From Gloeobacter morelensis MG652769 (lineage in GTDB: Bacteria > Cyanobacteriota > Cyanobacteriia > Gloeobacterales > Gloeobacteraceae): a stretch of DNA of 64,000 bases. Under the pieces are notes generated by a model, which saw nothing but the letters and a program-made list of their open reading frames with translations, was not told the origin of the DNA and did no database searches. Positions 1 through 8,721 of the stretch are shown here, one piece after another. Numbering within the stretch: the stretch's first letter is position 1; every line of letters begins with the position of its first letter. Location of the stretch: positions 558,001 to 622,000 of the forward strand of contig NZ_CP063845.1 of the NCBI RefSeq assembly GCF_021018745.1. Reading direction: 5' to 3'. The translations under genes were made by a program, and so were the position numbers.

Positions 1-1
1 C

Positions 2-976
2 GACCTCAAGCGATTGCTTGCAAACACCGGATTGACGGAAGAAGTCCTCTCCGATCCGGAATTCCAGACCGGGTTGCCACCACTTCGTCGGTTCTTTCTG
101 AATGCAATCGAACAGACCGGTGAACCGCATCTTGGGATCCGGCTTGCCCAGCAGTTCGAAGCCAACTTCATTGGCCTGCCGGCCTACGCCAGCATGAACG
201 CATCGACTTTCAAGGACGCGCTGGCGGTGTTGAGCCGCTTCTTCTTCCTGGCCTTCCCGGCGATTGAGTTCACATCTCCCGACAAGAACGCCGAGGTTCA
301 ACCCGGCGAATTCGCGATTCGGTTGCGACCGAAACTGCCGCTGGGCGACATCTCTTATTTTGCATCCGTCAGTGCCTTAGTGGCATGCGAGGGTCTGTGT
401 AAGGCGATCTTGCGCACGCCCAAGGCTGCGTTGCGCGGTGAGATGAGTATCAGCCAGCCCGAGGGATGGGCGCATGTCGAAGAGCAAATAGGCTTTCCCA
501 TCCGCTTCCAAGCCCCCGACATAAGGCTATTCTTGGCCGACGTGCTGTTGACCAGAGCATTGCCCGGAGCAGACCCGCTCAATCATCCGCGTCTCCTGGC
601 ACTTTGCGAACAGGTTGCAGAGAGAGCACGCGTCGAGACAACGCCTTTTAGCGAAGTCACCTCATTCCTCCAAGAAGGGCAGAATCTCGCCTTGCCAATC
701 TCGCAGGTCGCGGCAGCTCTTGGTTACTCCGAACGGAGTCTGCGTCGGCACCTGGAGCGGTCGGGCACAACATTCCGAAAGCTGACGAGCGAGATCCGCG
801 AGCAGAGGGCTCGCGGGATGCTTGCCAACACAGCCATACCGATCAAGACCATCGCTCACGACCTGGGTTTTGACACACCGTCGAACTTCGCAAGGAGCTT
901 CAAACGGTGGGCAGGCACCTCGCCTTCGGCCTTTCGCCTGGCACGGAGCGCAAAGGACATTTCTGGTCAAAACTGA
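2..976 (+). CDS. AraC-family transcriptional regulator (5' end outside the window)
   Basis: DNA-binding regulator of the AraC/XylS class with an N-terminal ligand-binding region of the OruR/ArgR type. The frame is open to the left edge, so the true start lies upstream; a TTG at 14 is only an internal possibility. About the last 100 residues form the double helix-turn-helix, with the first recognition helix around ISQVAAALGYSERSLRRHL and the second around IKTIAHDLGFDTPSNFARSF, followed by the usual RRF-like ending KRWAGTSPSAFR. It is read in the same direction as the sulfatase cassette that starts about 120 bases later and is its most likely regulator. The inducer cannot be read from the sequence. 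Confidence 0.9.
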   Translation, partial: DLKRLLANTGLTEEVLSDPEFQTGLPPLRRFFLNAIEQTGEPHLGIRLAQQFEANFIGLPAYASMNASTFKDALAVLSRFFFLAFPAIEFTSPDKNAEVQPGEFAIRLRPKLPLGDISYFASVSALVACEGLCKAILRTPKAALRGEMSISQPEGWAHVEEQIGFPIRFQAPDIRLFLADVLLTRALPGADPLNHPRLLALCEQVAERARVETTPFSEVTSFLQEGQNLALPISQVAAALGYSERSLRRHLERSGTTFRKLTSEIREQRARGMLANTAIPIKTIAHDLGFDTPSNFARSFKRWAGTSPSAFRLARSAKDISGQN

Positions 977-1097
977 ATAGCATTTGGCCGAGCGAGAACT
1001 TCTGCTTGGCTCCCTATCGTGCTTTAACGGTAATGTCATGAGCCGTGGGCCTGATCGCAAATGCATAGGCTTAGCAGCGGTTGCGAGGTTGCAGTCC

Positions 1098-2915
1098 ATG
1101 AAGAAACTCCATTCTGAACGTGCGTTGTCAGTCCTAACAGCGTCGGCGGTCGTGGCTCGGGCGGGCCTTTTCCTGTTTGCCTTGAGCCTGGCGAGTGCTG
1201 TTCCGGCCATGGCGAGAAACACTCGACCGAATATTCTGCTCGTGCTCTTCGATGACGTGGGCTTCATGGATTTCAGCGCATATGGCAGCGACACGCGGAC
1301 ACCGAACATCGATGCCCTGGCGAAAAAGGGGGTGATGCTCTCGCGCTACCACTCCTCACCCTTTTGCGGGCCGAGCCGTGCGATGCTCATGACGGGTATG
1401 GACAATCACCAGGTCGGCATGGGGACGCTGGTGGAAACGGTGACCCCGGAGATGCGCAAGCGCCCCGGTTACTCGATGCTCTGGAGCGCGAATCGAACGA
1501 CCGTTGCCAGCCTGCTATCCGCTGCGGGCTATAAGACCTATGTGACTGGCAAATGGGGCATTGGCGAGGCGGGGGCGAACCTTCCGAACCGGTTCGGGTT
1601 TGATCGGTCCTACGTGATGGATGCGACCGGCGGCAGCAATTACGATGCCAAACCGTATCTGCCGGGATACAACAATGTGGACTGGTTTGAAGACGGCAAG
1701 CCGATCAAGTTGCCCGACGATTACTATTCGTCGCGAACCCTCGTCGACAAGATGATCAAATACATCGATGCGGGCGACCCTGATGCGCCGTTCTTTGCGT
1801 TCCTGTCGTTGCAGGCCGTACACATCCCGGTGCAGGTGCCGACATCCTATATCGACGCCTATAACGGTGTGTTCGACGCTGGGTGGGATGTGATGCGCAA
1901 GGCGAGGCTGCAGCGGGCCATCGACATTGGGCTGGTCCCGCCCAGCACCAAACTGGCCTCGTCGCCCAAAACACATCGCGCATGGGACGATCTGACGCCT
2001 GAGGAACAGGCGCTTGCGGCTCGCGAGATGCAGGTCAATGCCGGGATGATGACAGCGGCTGACGAGCATATCGGACGCTTGCTGGCACACTTGGACGCCG
2101 CCGGAAAGCTGAAGAACACCGTCGTCATCATCACGTCCGACAATGGCGCTGAAGCGGGGGTTACCAAGTTTGAAGGGTTCGAAAACCTGATCGTGCGCGG
2201 GATCGAGTTGATCGAAGGCTTTGACACCTCACCGGAGAATCTGGGCCAGCCCGGCAGCCTGACAGCCATCGGGCCCGAATGGGCGTCGGTCTCGTCTGCG
2301 CCCTTCAATCTTTACAAGTTCTATAGCAGCGAAGGGGGCTTGCGGGTGCCCTTGATCGTGGCAGGCCCCGGGATCAAGGCGTCGGGCATCCTGGATGCGC
2401 CTGTCCATGTGGCCGATCTGGTGCCGACGATTCTGGATACGGCGGGTGTGTCCTTTGACGCAGCCGCCTTCTATGGGCGCAGCGCCTTGCCGGTGCTGGC
2501 CAGGCAGGCGGACCGCAGTCGGTCTGCGGACATGGGGTTTGGCTTCGAGGTGAGCGGCAATGCCGCGCTCTATCGCGGGCAGTGGAAGATTACGCGCCTT
2601 GCGCCACCTCTGGGTGACTCCAAATGGCGCCTTTATGATCTCTCGGCCGATCCGGGCGAGACCAGGGACGTGTCCGCCGGGAACCCCGAACTGTTTAAAA
2701 GCATGTTGGCCGAGTACTGGTCTTATTCCAAAAAGGTTGGCGTCTTTGAACTTGGCCCCGATGACTCCGCCTTCAAGCAGCTTTTCAAGAATCTCATGAC
2801 GAAAGCTTTGCACAAATATTGGCCCTATGCGCTCGGTATGATCCTCGCGTTTGCGGGAGCCCTTTACCTGGCCTTCCGAATGATCCGCATTCTTTTTCGC
2901 CGGGCTGTGGTCTGA
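1098..2915 (+). CDS. Exported arylsulfatase (formylglycine-type) with C-terminal membrane anchor
   Basis: Type I sulfatase that hydrolyses sulfate esters after a cysteine is oxidised to formylglycine. The signature CGPSR is at residues 90-94, so Cys90 is the modified residue; metal-binding parts include LFDDVG near residue 50 and TSDNGAE. I chose ATG 1098 because it starts a clean signal peptide (MKKLHSERALS, a hydrophobic core, then VPAMA before RNTRPN); an in-frame ATG at 984 would add 38 uncharacteristic residues. The last 35 residues hold one transmembrane helix followed by a basic tail, so the enzyme is probably periplasmic and tethered. Length is about 605 residues. It is followed by a DJ-1/PfpI protein and its likely maturase. 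The substrate is unknown. Confidence 0.93.
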   Translation: MKKLHSERALSVLTASAVVARAGLFLFALSLASAVPAMARNTRPNILLVLFDDVGFMDFSAYGSDTRTPNIDALAKKGVMLSRYHSSPFCGPSRAMLMTGMDNHQVGMGTLVETVTPEMRKRPGYSMLWSANRTTVASLLSAAGYKTYVTGKWGIGEAGANLPNRFGFDRSYVMDATGGSNYDAKPYLPGYNNVDWFEDGKPIKLPDDYYSSRTLVDKMIKYIDAGDPDAPFFAFLSLQAVHIPVQVPTSYIDAYNGVFDAGWDVMRKARLQRAIDIGLVPPSTKLASSPKTHRAWDDLTPEEQALAAREMQVNAGMMTAADEHIGRLLAHLDAAGKLKNTVVIITSDNGAEAGVTKFEGFENLIVRGIELIEGFDTSPENLGQPGSLTAIGPEWASVSSAPFNLYKFYSSEGGLRVPLIVAGPGIKASGILDAPVHVADLVPTILDTAGVSFDAAAFYGRSALPVLARQADRSRSADMGFGFEVSGNAALYRGQWKITRLAPPLGDSKWRLYDLSADPGETRDVSAGNPELFKSMLAEYWSYSKKVGVFELGPDDSAFKQLFKNLMTKALHKYWPYALGMILAFAGALYLAFRMIRILFRRAVV

Positions 2916-2967
2916 GCCGTTGAGCGACCAGCGGATTTTCAACATTAGCCAGTAACGGAGTATCACC

Positions 2968-3810
2968 ATGCACTGGAGCCTCTATCTTCTTATCGGGATC
3001 ATGGTTCTTCTTGGGATCATCGCGTACTATCTGCGTCCGATCCTTGCCGCGATGGGTTTGCACCGCCACTACACCATCCCGGATTTCGATCTGAAAGGGC
3101 GGCGCGCACTGGTCGTGTGTACGAACCACAACCGGCTTGACCCCCACAACAGGGATACCGGTGCCTTTGGCTCTGAGTTCACTGTTCCGTACTATGCTTT
3201 CATCAACGCCGGCATGGATGTAGACATGGCCTCACCCAAAGGTGGGGAAATCCCGATCCAGCCCCCGTCTTGGTCGTGGCCGCTCTCCTGCGAGGATGAT
3301 CGCCGGTTCATGGCGGACAAGGAAGCCATGGCGAAGCTGAAGAATTCCAAAAAGATCAGCGACCTCAAGCCTGATGACTACGACGTGATCTTCATGGCAG
3401 GCGGCTGGGGCGCAGCCTATGACCTGATGCAAAGTGAGGACCTGGCCGACTTCGTCACGCGGGCTAATGCCTCGGGCAAGATTCTGGGCTCGGTCTGTCA
3501 TGGCGCGTTGGGCTTGTGCAGCGCCAAGGGCATCGACGGTGAACCATTGGTCAAAGGGCGCCGAGTCACAGGTGTGACCAACGATCAAATCAATACGTTT
3601 GGCATCGCAGTCACGCCCAAGCATCCAGAGGAAGAACTGAAGAAAGCAGGCGCGATCTTTGAGTGCCAGCACGGATGGCTCGATCCATTCATGACGCATA
3701 CCTCCATCGACGGCAACCTGATCACCGGCCAGAACCAGAACAGCGGGTACGAGACGGCGCACCGCATCCTGGAAAGAATGGCGACGCAAATGAATGAGGT
3801 GGTAAGATGA
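2968..3810 (+). CDS. Membrane-anchored DJ-1/PfpI family protein
   Basis: Glutamine-amidotransferase-like fold of the DJ-1/PfpI/Hsp31 class, whose members act as glyoxalases, chaperones or proteases. The nucleophile elbow GSVCHGALGL puts the reactive cysteine at residue 177, after the glycine-rich AGGWGAAYDL. Residues 1-30 form a hydrophobic helix (SLYLLIGIMVLLGIIAYYL) that would anchor the protein in the membrane, which is unusual for the family. It lies 52 bases after the sulfatase, and its stop overlaps the start of the next gene by four bases (ATGA), so the three genes look co-translated. Its role in sulfatase function is not known; protection or repair of the envelope is only a guess. Confidence 0.88.
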   Translation: MHWSLYLLIGIMVLLGIIAYYLRPILAAMGLHRHYTIPDFDLKGRRALVVCTNHNRLDPHNRDTGAFGSEFTVPYYAFINAGMDVDMASPKGGEIPIQPPSWSWPLSCEDDRRFMADKEAMAKLKNSKKISDLKPDDYDVIFMAGGWGAAYDLMQSEDLADFVTRANASGKILGSVCHGALGLCSAKGIDGEPLVKGRRVTGVTNDQINTFGIAVTPKHPEEELKKAGAIFECQHGWLDPFMTHTSIDGNLITGQNQNSGYETAHRILERMATQMNEVVR

Positions 3811-4748
3811 CAAGACGTTGGGCGACCAACCGAAAGATCGACGGGCGGAGGGCGGTCTTGGTCATTGCGGCCGCAGCGCTCGGAACCGCAGTGACCGCAA
3901 CTTCGGCAGTGCTCCTTTGGCAGACTCAGAGCTGCCATTTTGGTCAAGACAATTTGGGAACCTTCGTCGACATCCCTGGAGGCGGGTTCGTCCAGGGAGA
4001 TTCTCCCCTGTATCCGGAAGAGGGTCCGCCTCGAAAGGTTTTTGTCTCGCCGTTTCGCTTGCAGGCCCATGAGGTGACCAACAGCCAATTCGCCGCCTTT
4101 GTGGAGGCCACGGGCTATGTGACCGATGCCGAACGAAACGGCGGCTCCGCACTGTTCAGAAAAAGCGACACGCCCGAGGTCTTTATGTCTTGGTGGTCTA
4201 TCGACACCGGCGCGACGTGGCGAACGCCGGAAGGCGCAGGCTCCACGCTTGACGGGCGGTCGCTCCATCCGGTTGTCCATGTCACGCTGAACGACGCCCG
4301 CGCCTATGCGGATTGGGCCGGCGGGCGTATCCCGACCGAAGTGGAATGGGAGTACGCAGCAAGCCTTGGCCTTTTCGACCCGATGAACCCGAAATCAGGT
4401 GCGCTTCGTCCAGATGGCACGCTGCGCGCCAATATCTGGACGGGGTTGTTCCCCACTCTGAACTCGCGCCAGGACGGCTATGCGGGGACCGCCCCCGTGG
4501 GGTGTTTCGAGCCCGGACTGACCGGCGCCTACGACATGATCGGCAACGTCTGGGAATGGACCGAGACACCCTTTAGCTCAGCCGTGCCCCGTTTCACTAT
4601 CAAGGGCGGATCCTACCTGTGCAGCGAGACCCACTGCCAAAGGTACCACGTGGCGGCGCGCCAGAGCCTCGAGGAGGATTTCAGCACCGCCCATATCGGC
4701 TTTCGAATTGTCCTGGATGCGCAGTCGTTACCCGCAGCCAAGCCATGA
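3807..4748 (+). CDS. Formylglycine-generating enzyme (sulfatase maturase), membrane-anchored
   Basis: SUMF1/FGE-family protein that oxidises the sulfatase active-site cysteine to formylglycine. The catalytic cysteine pair is visible in GGSYLCSETHCQRYHVAAR (Cys272 and Cys277), matching the conserved copper-binding pair of true FGEs rather than EgtB-like relatives. Other family marks are the HEVTNSQFAAFVEATGY block near residue 90, GGRIPTEVEWEYAA near 172 and GNVWEWTETPF near 246. Residues 14-38 form a hydrophobic N-terminal segment after several arginines, a signal anchor that would place the domain outside the cytoplasm. The start overlaps the DJ-1/PfpI stop (ATGA). It almost certainly serves the sulfatase two genes upstream. 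Confidence 0.93.
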   Translation: MTRRWATNRKIDGRRAVLVIAAAALGTAVTATSAVLLWQTQSCHFGQDNLGTFVDIPGGGFVQGDSPLYPEEGPPRKVFVSPFRLQAHEVTNSQFAAFVEATGYVTDAERNGGSALFRKSDTPEVFMSWWSIDTGATWRTPEGAGSTLDGRSLHPVVHVTLNDARAYADWAGGRIPTEVEWEYAASLGLFDPMNPKSGALRPDGTLRANIWTGLFPTLNSRQDGYAGTAPVGCFEPGLTGAYDMIGNVWEWTETPFSSAVPRFTIKGGSYLCSETHCQRYHVAARQSLEEDFSTAHIGFRIVLDAQSLPAAKP

Positions 4749-4785
4749 GTAGTGCGGGGCGCCACGGAAAACGAAGGGGTACCGT

Positions 4786-4860
4786 ATGAAGCACCGCCTT
4801 TTCACCACCAGCCTTCTGAGGGCGTCAATTTCCGGGGGGTGCGCCGGTTTTCCTAGGATA
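4786..4860 (+). pseudogene. Possible truncated first codons of a fourth cassette gene
   Basis: An ATG at 4786 is preceded at proper spacing by AAGGGG and encodes MKHRLFTTSLLRA, which looks like the start of a signal peptide. It then runs into unrelated sequence and, in the same frame, into the separate pRiA4b-like gene. I read it as the stump of a gene downstream of the maturase, cut at the edge of the transferred segment at roughly 4820-4860. The evidence is short, so confidence is low. Confidence 0.3.
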
Positions 4861-4902
4861 AGACTCGCTAGGATATCCCCGGAGTCGCGAGCCGGACAGC
4901 CC

Positions 4903-5599
4903 ATGCAGATCTACCAACTTAAGCTTGTCCTGCGCGGCATCAGCCCTCAGATCTGGCAGCGGGTGCTTGTGGACAAAGACACCTCCCTGGCTGACCTGCA
5001 CCAGATCTTTCAGATCGCCATGGGCTGGCAAGATCAGCATCTGCACCGCTTCCGCATCTACGGCAAGGACTTCGGCCTCACCTACCCAGGTGGACATATC
5101 TTCAGCGATGACCCGCAGCTGGTCCAGCTCTGCCAGTTTCGCCTCCGACCGGGTGAACGCTTCCTCTATAGAGTACGACTTCGCCGACCGCTGGCAACTG
5201 GATGTCCGTCTGGAAGCAATTCTGCCTGCCGAAGCACAGCAGGTCTACCCAGTCTGCACCGCAGGCAAACAGGCCTGTCCGCCTGAGGAGTGCGGTGGCG
5301 TAGAGAACTACCTGGCCCAACGCCGCCTGCTATGGCAGACTGAGCCACAGGATCTGGAGGTGTTGACGGAATTTACTATACAGGTGGCACAGCGTCAGCC
5401 CGAGGATCCGGCCCTGGGTCTGGCTCAAGGCAGCGAGGAGTATGCCGCTCTGGTCCTTGCAGCTCAGCGCACCCAGGCCCGAGAGCACCTGAAAGCCGGG
5501 AGCTTTAATCGGCACGAGCTCAACCAGCAACTGTGTGCCCTGCCCTTGTGTTGCGAGGTCAGTGATGCACTTTCAGCTCCAGGTGGTCTGCACCGATGA
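4903..5599 (+). pseudogene. Plasmid pRiA4b ORF-3-like protein, broken by one inserted base
   Basis: The first part (MQIYQLKLVLRGISPQIWQRV, then MGWQDQHLHRF) and the later part (EYDFADRWQLDVRLE, then CTAGKQACPPEECGG) together match the pRiA4b ORF-3 family, found on plasmids and in mobile DNA and of unknown biochemical role. They lie in different frames. The family's YDFGDxW block is restored if the single A at 5170 is removed, giving FLYEYDFADRW across the join. With the base present, the first frame ends at 5286. The rest runs without stops to 5599, so this is one fresh lesion in an otherwise complete gene. An IS701-type element lies about 230 bases downstream. Confidence 0.8.
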
Positions 5600-5826
5600 A
5601 GCGGGGGGTAGGGTAGAGAAGCTGATTTTAAAAGTCGCGGGGTATTTCTATACTCAATCCAAAGTTCTGAAATGCCGGGCTGGAGAACATTTTAGGATTT
5701 AGTGCCTGAGAGCCAGAATTATACTCATATCGATAAATTCTCAAGAAATTCTTGAGGTTTGTAAATTTTGTCTGTGTACTTTGGCTACACTTTTCTGAGA
5801 AAGAAAAACCTTGAAATGCTTACTAT

Positions 5827-7205
5827 CCCTGATCTGTCAAACTGGGTACAATGATCGCTGCGAACCTCTTGCTGGAGGGCTTTGCGGTCATGACCACTCC
5901 AAGAGAACCCCATAGTACGATCTCTTTCGTAGATCAATACTGCTCCGTTTATCAACATTTGTTTGCAGATGTCCGAACTTTTGAATGCTTCAAAAGCTTG
6001 CAACTCGGATTAATTTCCGAGGTCAAACGGAAAACCTTGCCCGCGATTGCCAAGGCGGTGGGCACCGATGCCCAAGCTTTTCATCATTTTTTGGTCAACT
6101 CTCCTTGGTCAGTCAAAAGCTTTAGAGAACAACGGATTACGCTCACCAAACAAGCACTGAACGGACGGGCTATTACCGTCTGCATTGATGAAACCGGCGA
6201 CAAGAAAAAGGGAAATAAAACCGACTATGTTTCCAGGCAATACATTGGCAACGTCGGCAAGATAGACAACGGCATCGTTTCGGTTCATGCCTTCGGTTTG
6301 CTGGGGAATATCACCTTTCCTCTGCTGTTCAGAGTTTTCAAGCCCGAACGCCGTCTCCAAGAGAGTGACCAGCACAAGAGTAAACCCAAAATCGCCGCCG
6401 ATTTGATCGATGAACTGTGCGAACATGGGTTCAATATTGGGCTGGTGGTGGCGGACAGCCACTACGGAGAAAGCAGCGATTTTATCGACACCTTGCGGAA
6501 GCAGCAATTGCACTATGTCGTCGCCATCCGCTCCAATCATGGAGTGTGGATGCTCAAGGGTTGGGTTGTCCGCTGCAACCGCTGGAAAATGTTCGAGCGT
6601 CACTTCAGCAATGGCAAGACAGAAACTCGTTACCTCCGCGAGATCATTTTTGGCAAACGCAAGGCAACGCGATACTACCAAATCACGACGGACACCGAGA
6701 AACAGCCGGAGGAAAGTACTTGGTACGTGATGACCAATTTGCCTGGAAAAATCGAAAAGACGGTAGGCAACTTGTTTGGAGACAGAACTTGGGTTGAGTA
6801 CTGTTTTCGCCAGGTCAAAGCGGAATTGGGCTGGAAAGATTACAAGTTGACAGCCTATCCATGCATCGAGAAGTGGTGGGAGATGGTGTACGGTGCCTAC
6901 GGGATGGTCAGTTTGCAAACTCCAACGATGAAAGGAGAAGACCTTGAAGAACATACTGTCGGCGCAGCGAGCAAAAGCGACCGCTGTCCTGAGATCTGGA
7001 TCAACCACAAATGGTGGGATGAAAAACAAGGATGGAAAGCGGTTTTGAACAACATGCGGCTGCTGGTTCAGCCATTGGTTTGCCTGAGTTTATTGATGCC
7101 CTGGTTGCAGGTAATCGACTTGACTGGCTTGGGAGAAGCACTTCAAGATCTTGTAGATAAACTCAACGGTTTTGCAGTCTTCCTCCGACTTTGACAGAAT
7201 CAGGG
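5827..7205 (+). mobile_element. IS701-type insertion sequence
   Basis: A complete-looking element of about 1.38 kb. The left end CCCTGATCTGTCAAA (5827-5841) matches, with one base missing, the reverse complement of the right end (TTTGACAGAATCAGGG, 7190-7205), giving imperfect terminal inverted repeats. The flanking four bases are CTAT on the left and CTAA on the right, three of four matching, which fits the short duplication of this family but is not clean. The single transposase gene fills the element. Confidence 0.8.
5890..7194 (+). CDS. IS701-family DDE transposase
   Basis: Catalyses cut-and-paste transposition of the surrounding element. The family pattern is clear: CIDETGDKKKG followed by YVSRQYIGNVGKIDNGIVSV carries the first acidic residue, LVVADSHYGES the second, and WVEYCFRQVKAELGW the third. 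Length is about 434 residues, normal for the family, and the frame is uninterrupted. I prefer ATG 5890 (MTTPREP), with GGAGG about 11 bases before it, over ATG 5851, which has no visible ribosome site. Base composition looks more A+T-rich than the neighbouring chromosomal genes, as expected for an acquired element. Confidence 0.92.
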   Translation: MTTPREPHSTISFVDQYCSVYQHLFADVRTFECFKSLQLGLISEVKRKTLPAIAKAVGTDAQAFHHFLVNSPWSVKSFREQRITLTKQALNGRAITVCIDETGDKKKGNKTDYVSRQYIGNVGKIDNGIVSVHAFGLLGNITFPLLFRVFKPERRLQESDQHKSKPKIAADLIDELCEHGFNIGLVVADSHYGESSDFIDTLRKQQLHYVVAIRSNHGVWMLKGWVVRCNRWKMFERHFSNGKTETRYLREIIFGKRKATRYYQITTDTEKQPEESTWYVMTNLPGKIEKTVGNLFGDRTWVEYCFRQVKAELGWKDYKLTAYPCIEKWWEMVYGAYGMVSLQTPTMKGEDLEEHTVGAASKSDRCPEIWINHKWWDEKQGWKAVLNNMRLLVQPLVCLSLLMPWLQVIDLTGLGEALQDLVDKLNGFAVFLRL

Positions 7206-7533
7206 CTAAGATGATGCCGAGGCACAAGCGCTGGCAGCGATGATCCCTGGTAAGGGATTGAAACGTTGTATGGAGCCAGGCATCACCAATGCAGTCGCCA
7301 TGCAAAGCGTGCCGACTCCAGAAACGTCGGCCAGGCCCACAACCGTGCCCTGAAGTCAGGGGTGGCACCCCCGGACACGGGCAGGCTGGAGAGCGCGAGA
7401 GGGAAAGCGCGAAGGGGGTTCTGCCGCTCGCGACCCAGGCTCTTGTGCAAAGCGAATCCACCCAGACCCCGGTAAAGAGCGGCCAAAAGAACCCGGCCCG
7501 ATTTGAACCACGCCGCTTCACCCAGATTCGTCA
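7206..7533. other. Gene-free stretch between IS701 and thrC
   Basis: About 330 bases without a believable gene. Short open frames on both strands lack ribosome sites and family features. It contains the CRISPR-repeat-like sequence at 7243-7264. The right part lies just downstream of the thrC stop. Confidence 0.6.
7243..7264 (+). repeat. Solitary CRISPR-repeat-like sequence
   Basis: ATCCCT-GGTA-AGGGAT forms a perfect six-base hairpin followed by TGAAAC, the form of the 3' end of many cyanobacterial CRISPR repeats (AGGGATTGAAAC). Only one copy is present and no second repeat follows at spacer distance, so it is at most a relic. Confidence 0.35.
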
Positions 7534-8721
7534 TCACTGCATCGCCAACGCCTCGCCCATCGCCTCCGGGTACTTGAGGGCGGAGCCGGTGTTGATGAGC
7601 ACCACCCGGTCGCGGGCTGTCAGATCGCCGCGCTCGCGCAGGATTTTGGCAGCAGCCAGGGTAGCGGCTCCTTCCGGCGCTGCAAAAATTCCTGTACGAC
7701 CAGCTAAAAGCTTCATCATCTCGCCGCACTGCGCGTCGCTCACAGCGACAGCAGTGCCGCCGGTCTCGCGCACCGCCCGCAGCACCAGAAAATCACCCAG
7801 GGCCTTGGGTACGCGCAAACCGGAGGCGAAGGTACGGGCATCCGGCCAGAATTCGGAATCGGCGCGGCCCTCCTCAAAAGCCTTGACCAGTGGAGCGCAG
7901 CCTTCGGCCTGCACGACGATGAGCCGGGGCAACTCCCCCGTCACCCAGCCTATCGCCTTCAGTTGCTGCAAGCCCCGCCAGATGCCGATAATCCCGACGC
8001 CACCCCCGGCCGGGTAGAGGATGGCATCGGGCAACTGCCAGTCCAGCTGCTCGGCAATTTCAAGACCCAGGGTCTTCTTGCCCTCGATGCGGTAGGGCTC
8101 CTTGAGGGTCGAGACATCGAACCAGTCGTGCTCGCGCACCCCCTGGGCGATCCGTTTGCCCGCATCTGAAATCAACCCGTCAACCAAGACCAGATCCGCG
8201 CCGTACAGACGGCATTCGAGCTGGTTGATGACCGGAGCATCCCTGGGCATCGCCACGTGCACGCGCAAACCGGCGGCGGCTCCGTAGCAGGCCCAGGCGC
8301 CGCCCGCGTTGCCCGCCGTGGGCAGGGCCACCTCCCGGATACCGAGTTCTCTAGCCTTCGAGATGCCGCAGGAAGCGCCCCGCGCTTTGAACGAGCCGGT
8401 GGGATTGAGCCCGTCGTCTTTGAGCCAGACCGCCTCCAGCCCCCAGTCCCGAGTGAGCGCAGCGATGGATAGGAGCGGTGTGAACCCTTCGCCGAAGCTC
8501 ACGATGTGGGTCGGGTCCACCACGGGCAGCAGTTCCAAGTAGCGCCACATCGACTCGCCGCGCCGGGCGAGCGTTGCTTTATCCACCGCCGATTGCACCT
8601 TTTCGAGGTCGTACTCGGCCAGTAAAGGCGAAGCGCAGGCGGTGCAAAGGTTATGGGCTTTGTGGGGGTCGAAGCGGCTGCCGCAGCGTGGGCAAACCAA
8701 ATGGCTGATAAATGCAGGCAT
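7534..8721 (-). CDS. thrC: Threonine synthase
   Basis: PLP enzyme of fold type II that converts O-phosphohomoserine to threonine, the last step of threonine synthesis. The PLP-binding lysine is Lys112 in GLNPTGSFKARG; the phosphate-binding glycine loop is YPAGGGVGIIG, and INTGSALKYPEA near the C-terminus is typical. An N-terminal zinc-ribbon-like part (CPRCG and CTACA) marks the ThrC form common in cyanobacteria and archaea. It is full length at 395 residues. Its C-terminal coding part and its first codons recur at 14321-14529 as a decayed copy. A CAP-domain gene is read divergently from about 100 bases upstream in both copies. Confidence 0.93.
   Translation of the reverse strand: MPAFISHLVCPRCGSRFDPHKAHNLCTACASPLLAEYDLEKVQSAVDKATLARRGESMWRYLELLPVVDPTHIVSFGEGFTPLLSIAALTRDWGLEAVWLKDDGLNPTGSFKARGASCGISKARELGIREVALPTAGNAGGAWACYGAAAGLRVHVAMPRDAPVINQLECRLYGADLVLVDGLISDAGKRIAQGVREHDWFDVSTLKEPYRIEGKKTLGLEIAEQLDWQLPDAILYPAGGGVGIIGIWRGLQQLKAIGWVTGELPRLIVVQAEGCAPLVKAFEEGRADSEFWPDARTFASGLRVPKALGDFLVLRAVRETGGTAVAVSDAQCGEMMKLLAGRTGIFAAPEGAATLAAAKILRERGDLTARDRVVLINTGSALKYPEAMGEALAMQ

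Noticed and set aside
7206-7533. CRISPR array
   Set aside because: Only one repeat-like unit; no second unit at spacer distance and no cas genes in the window.
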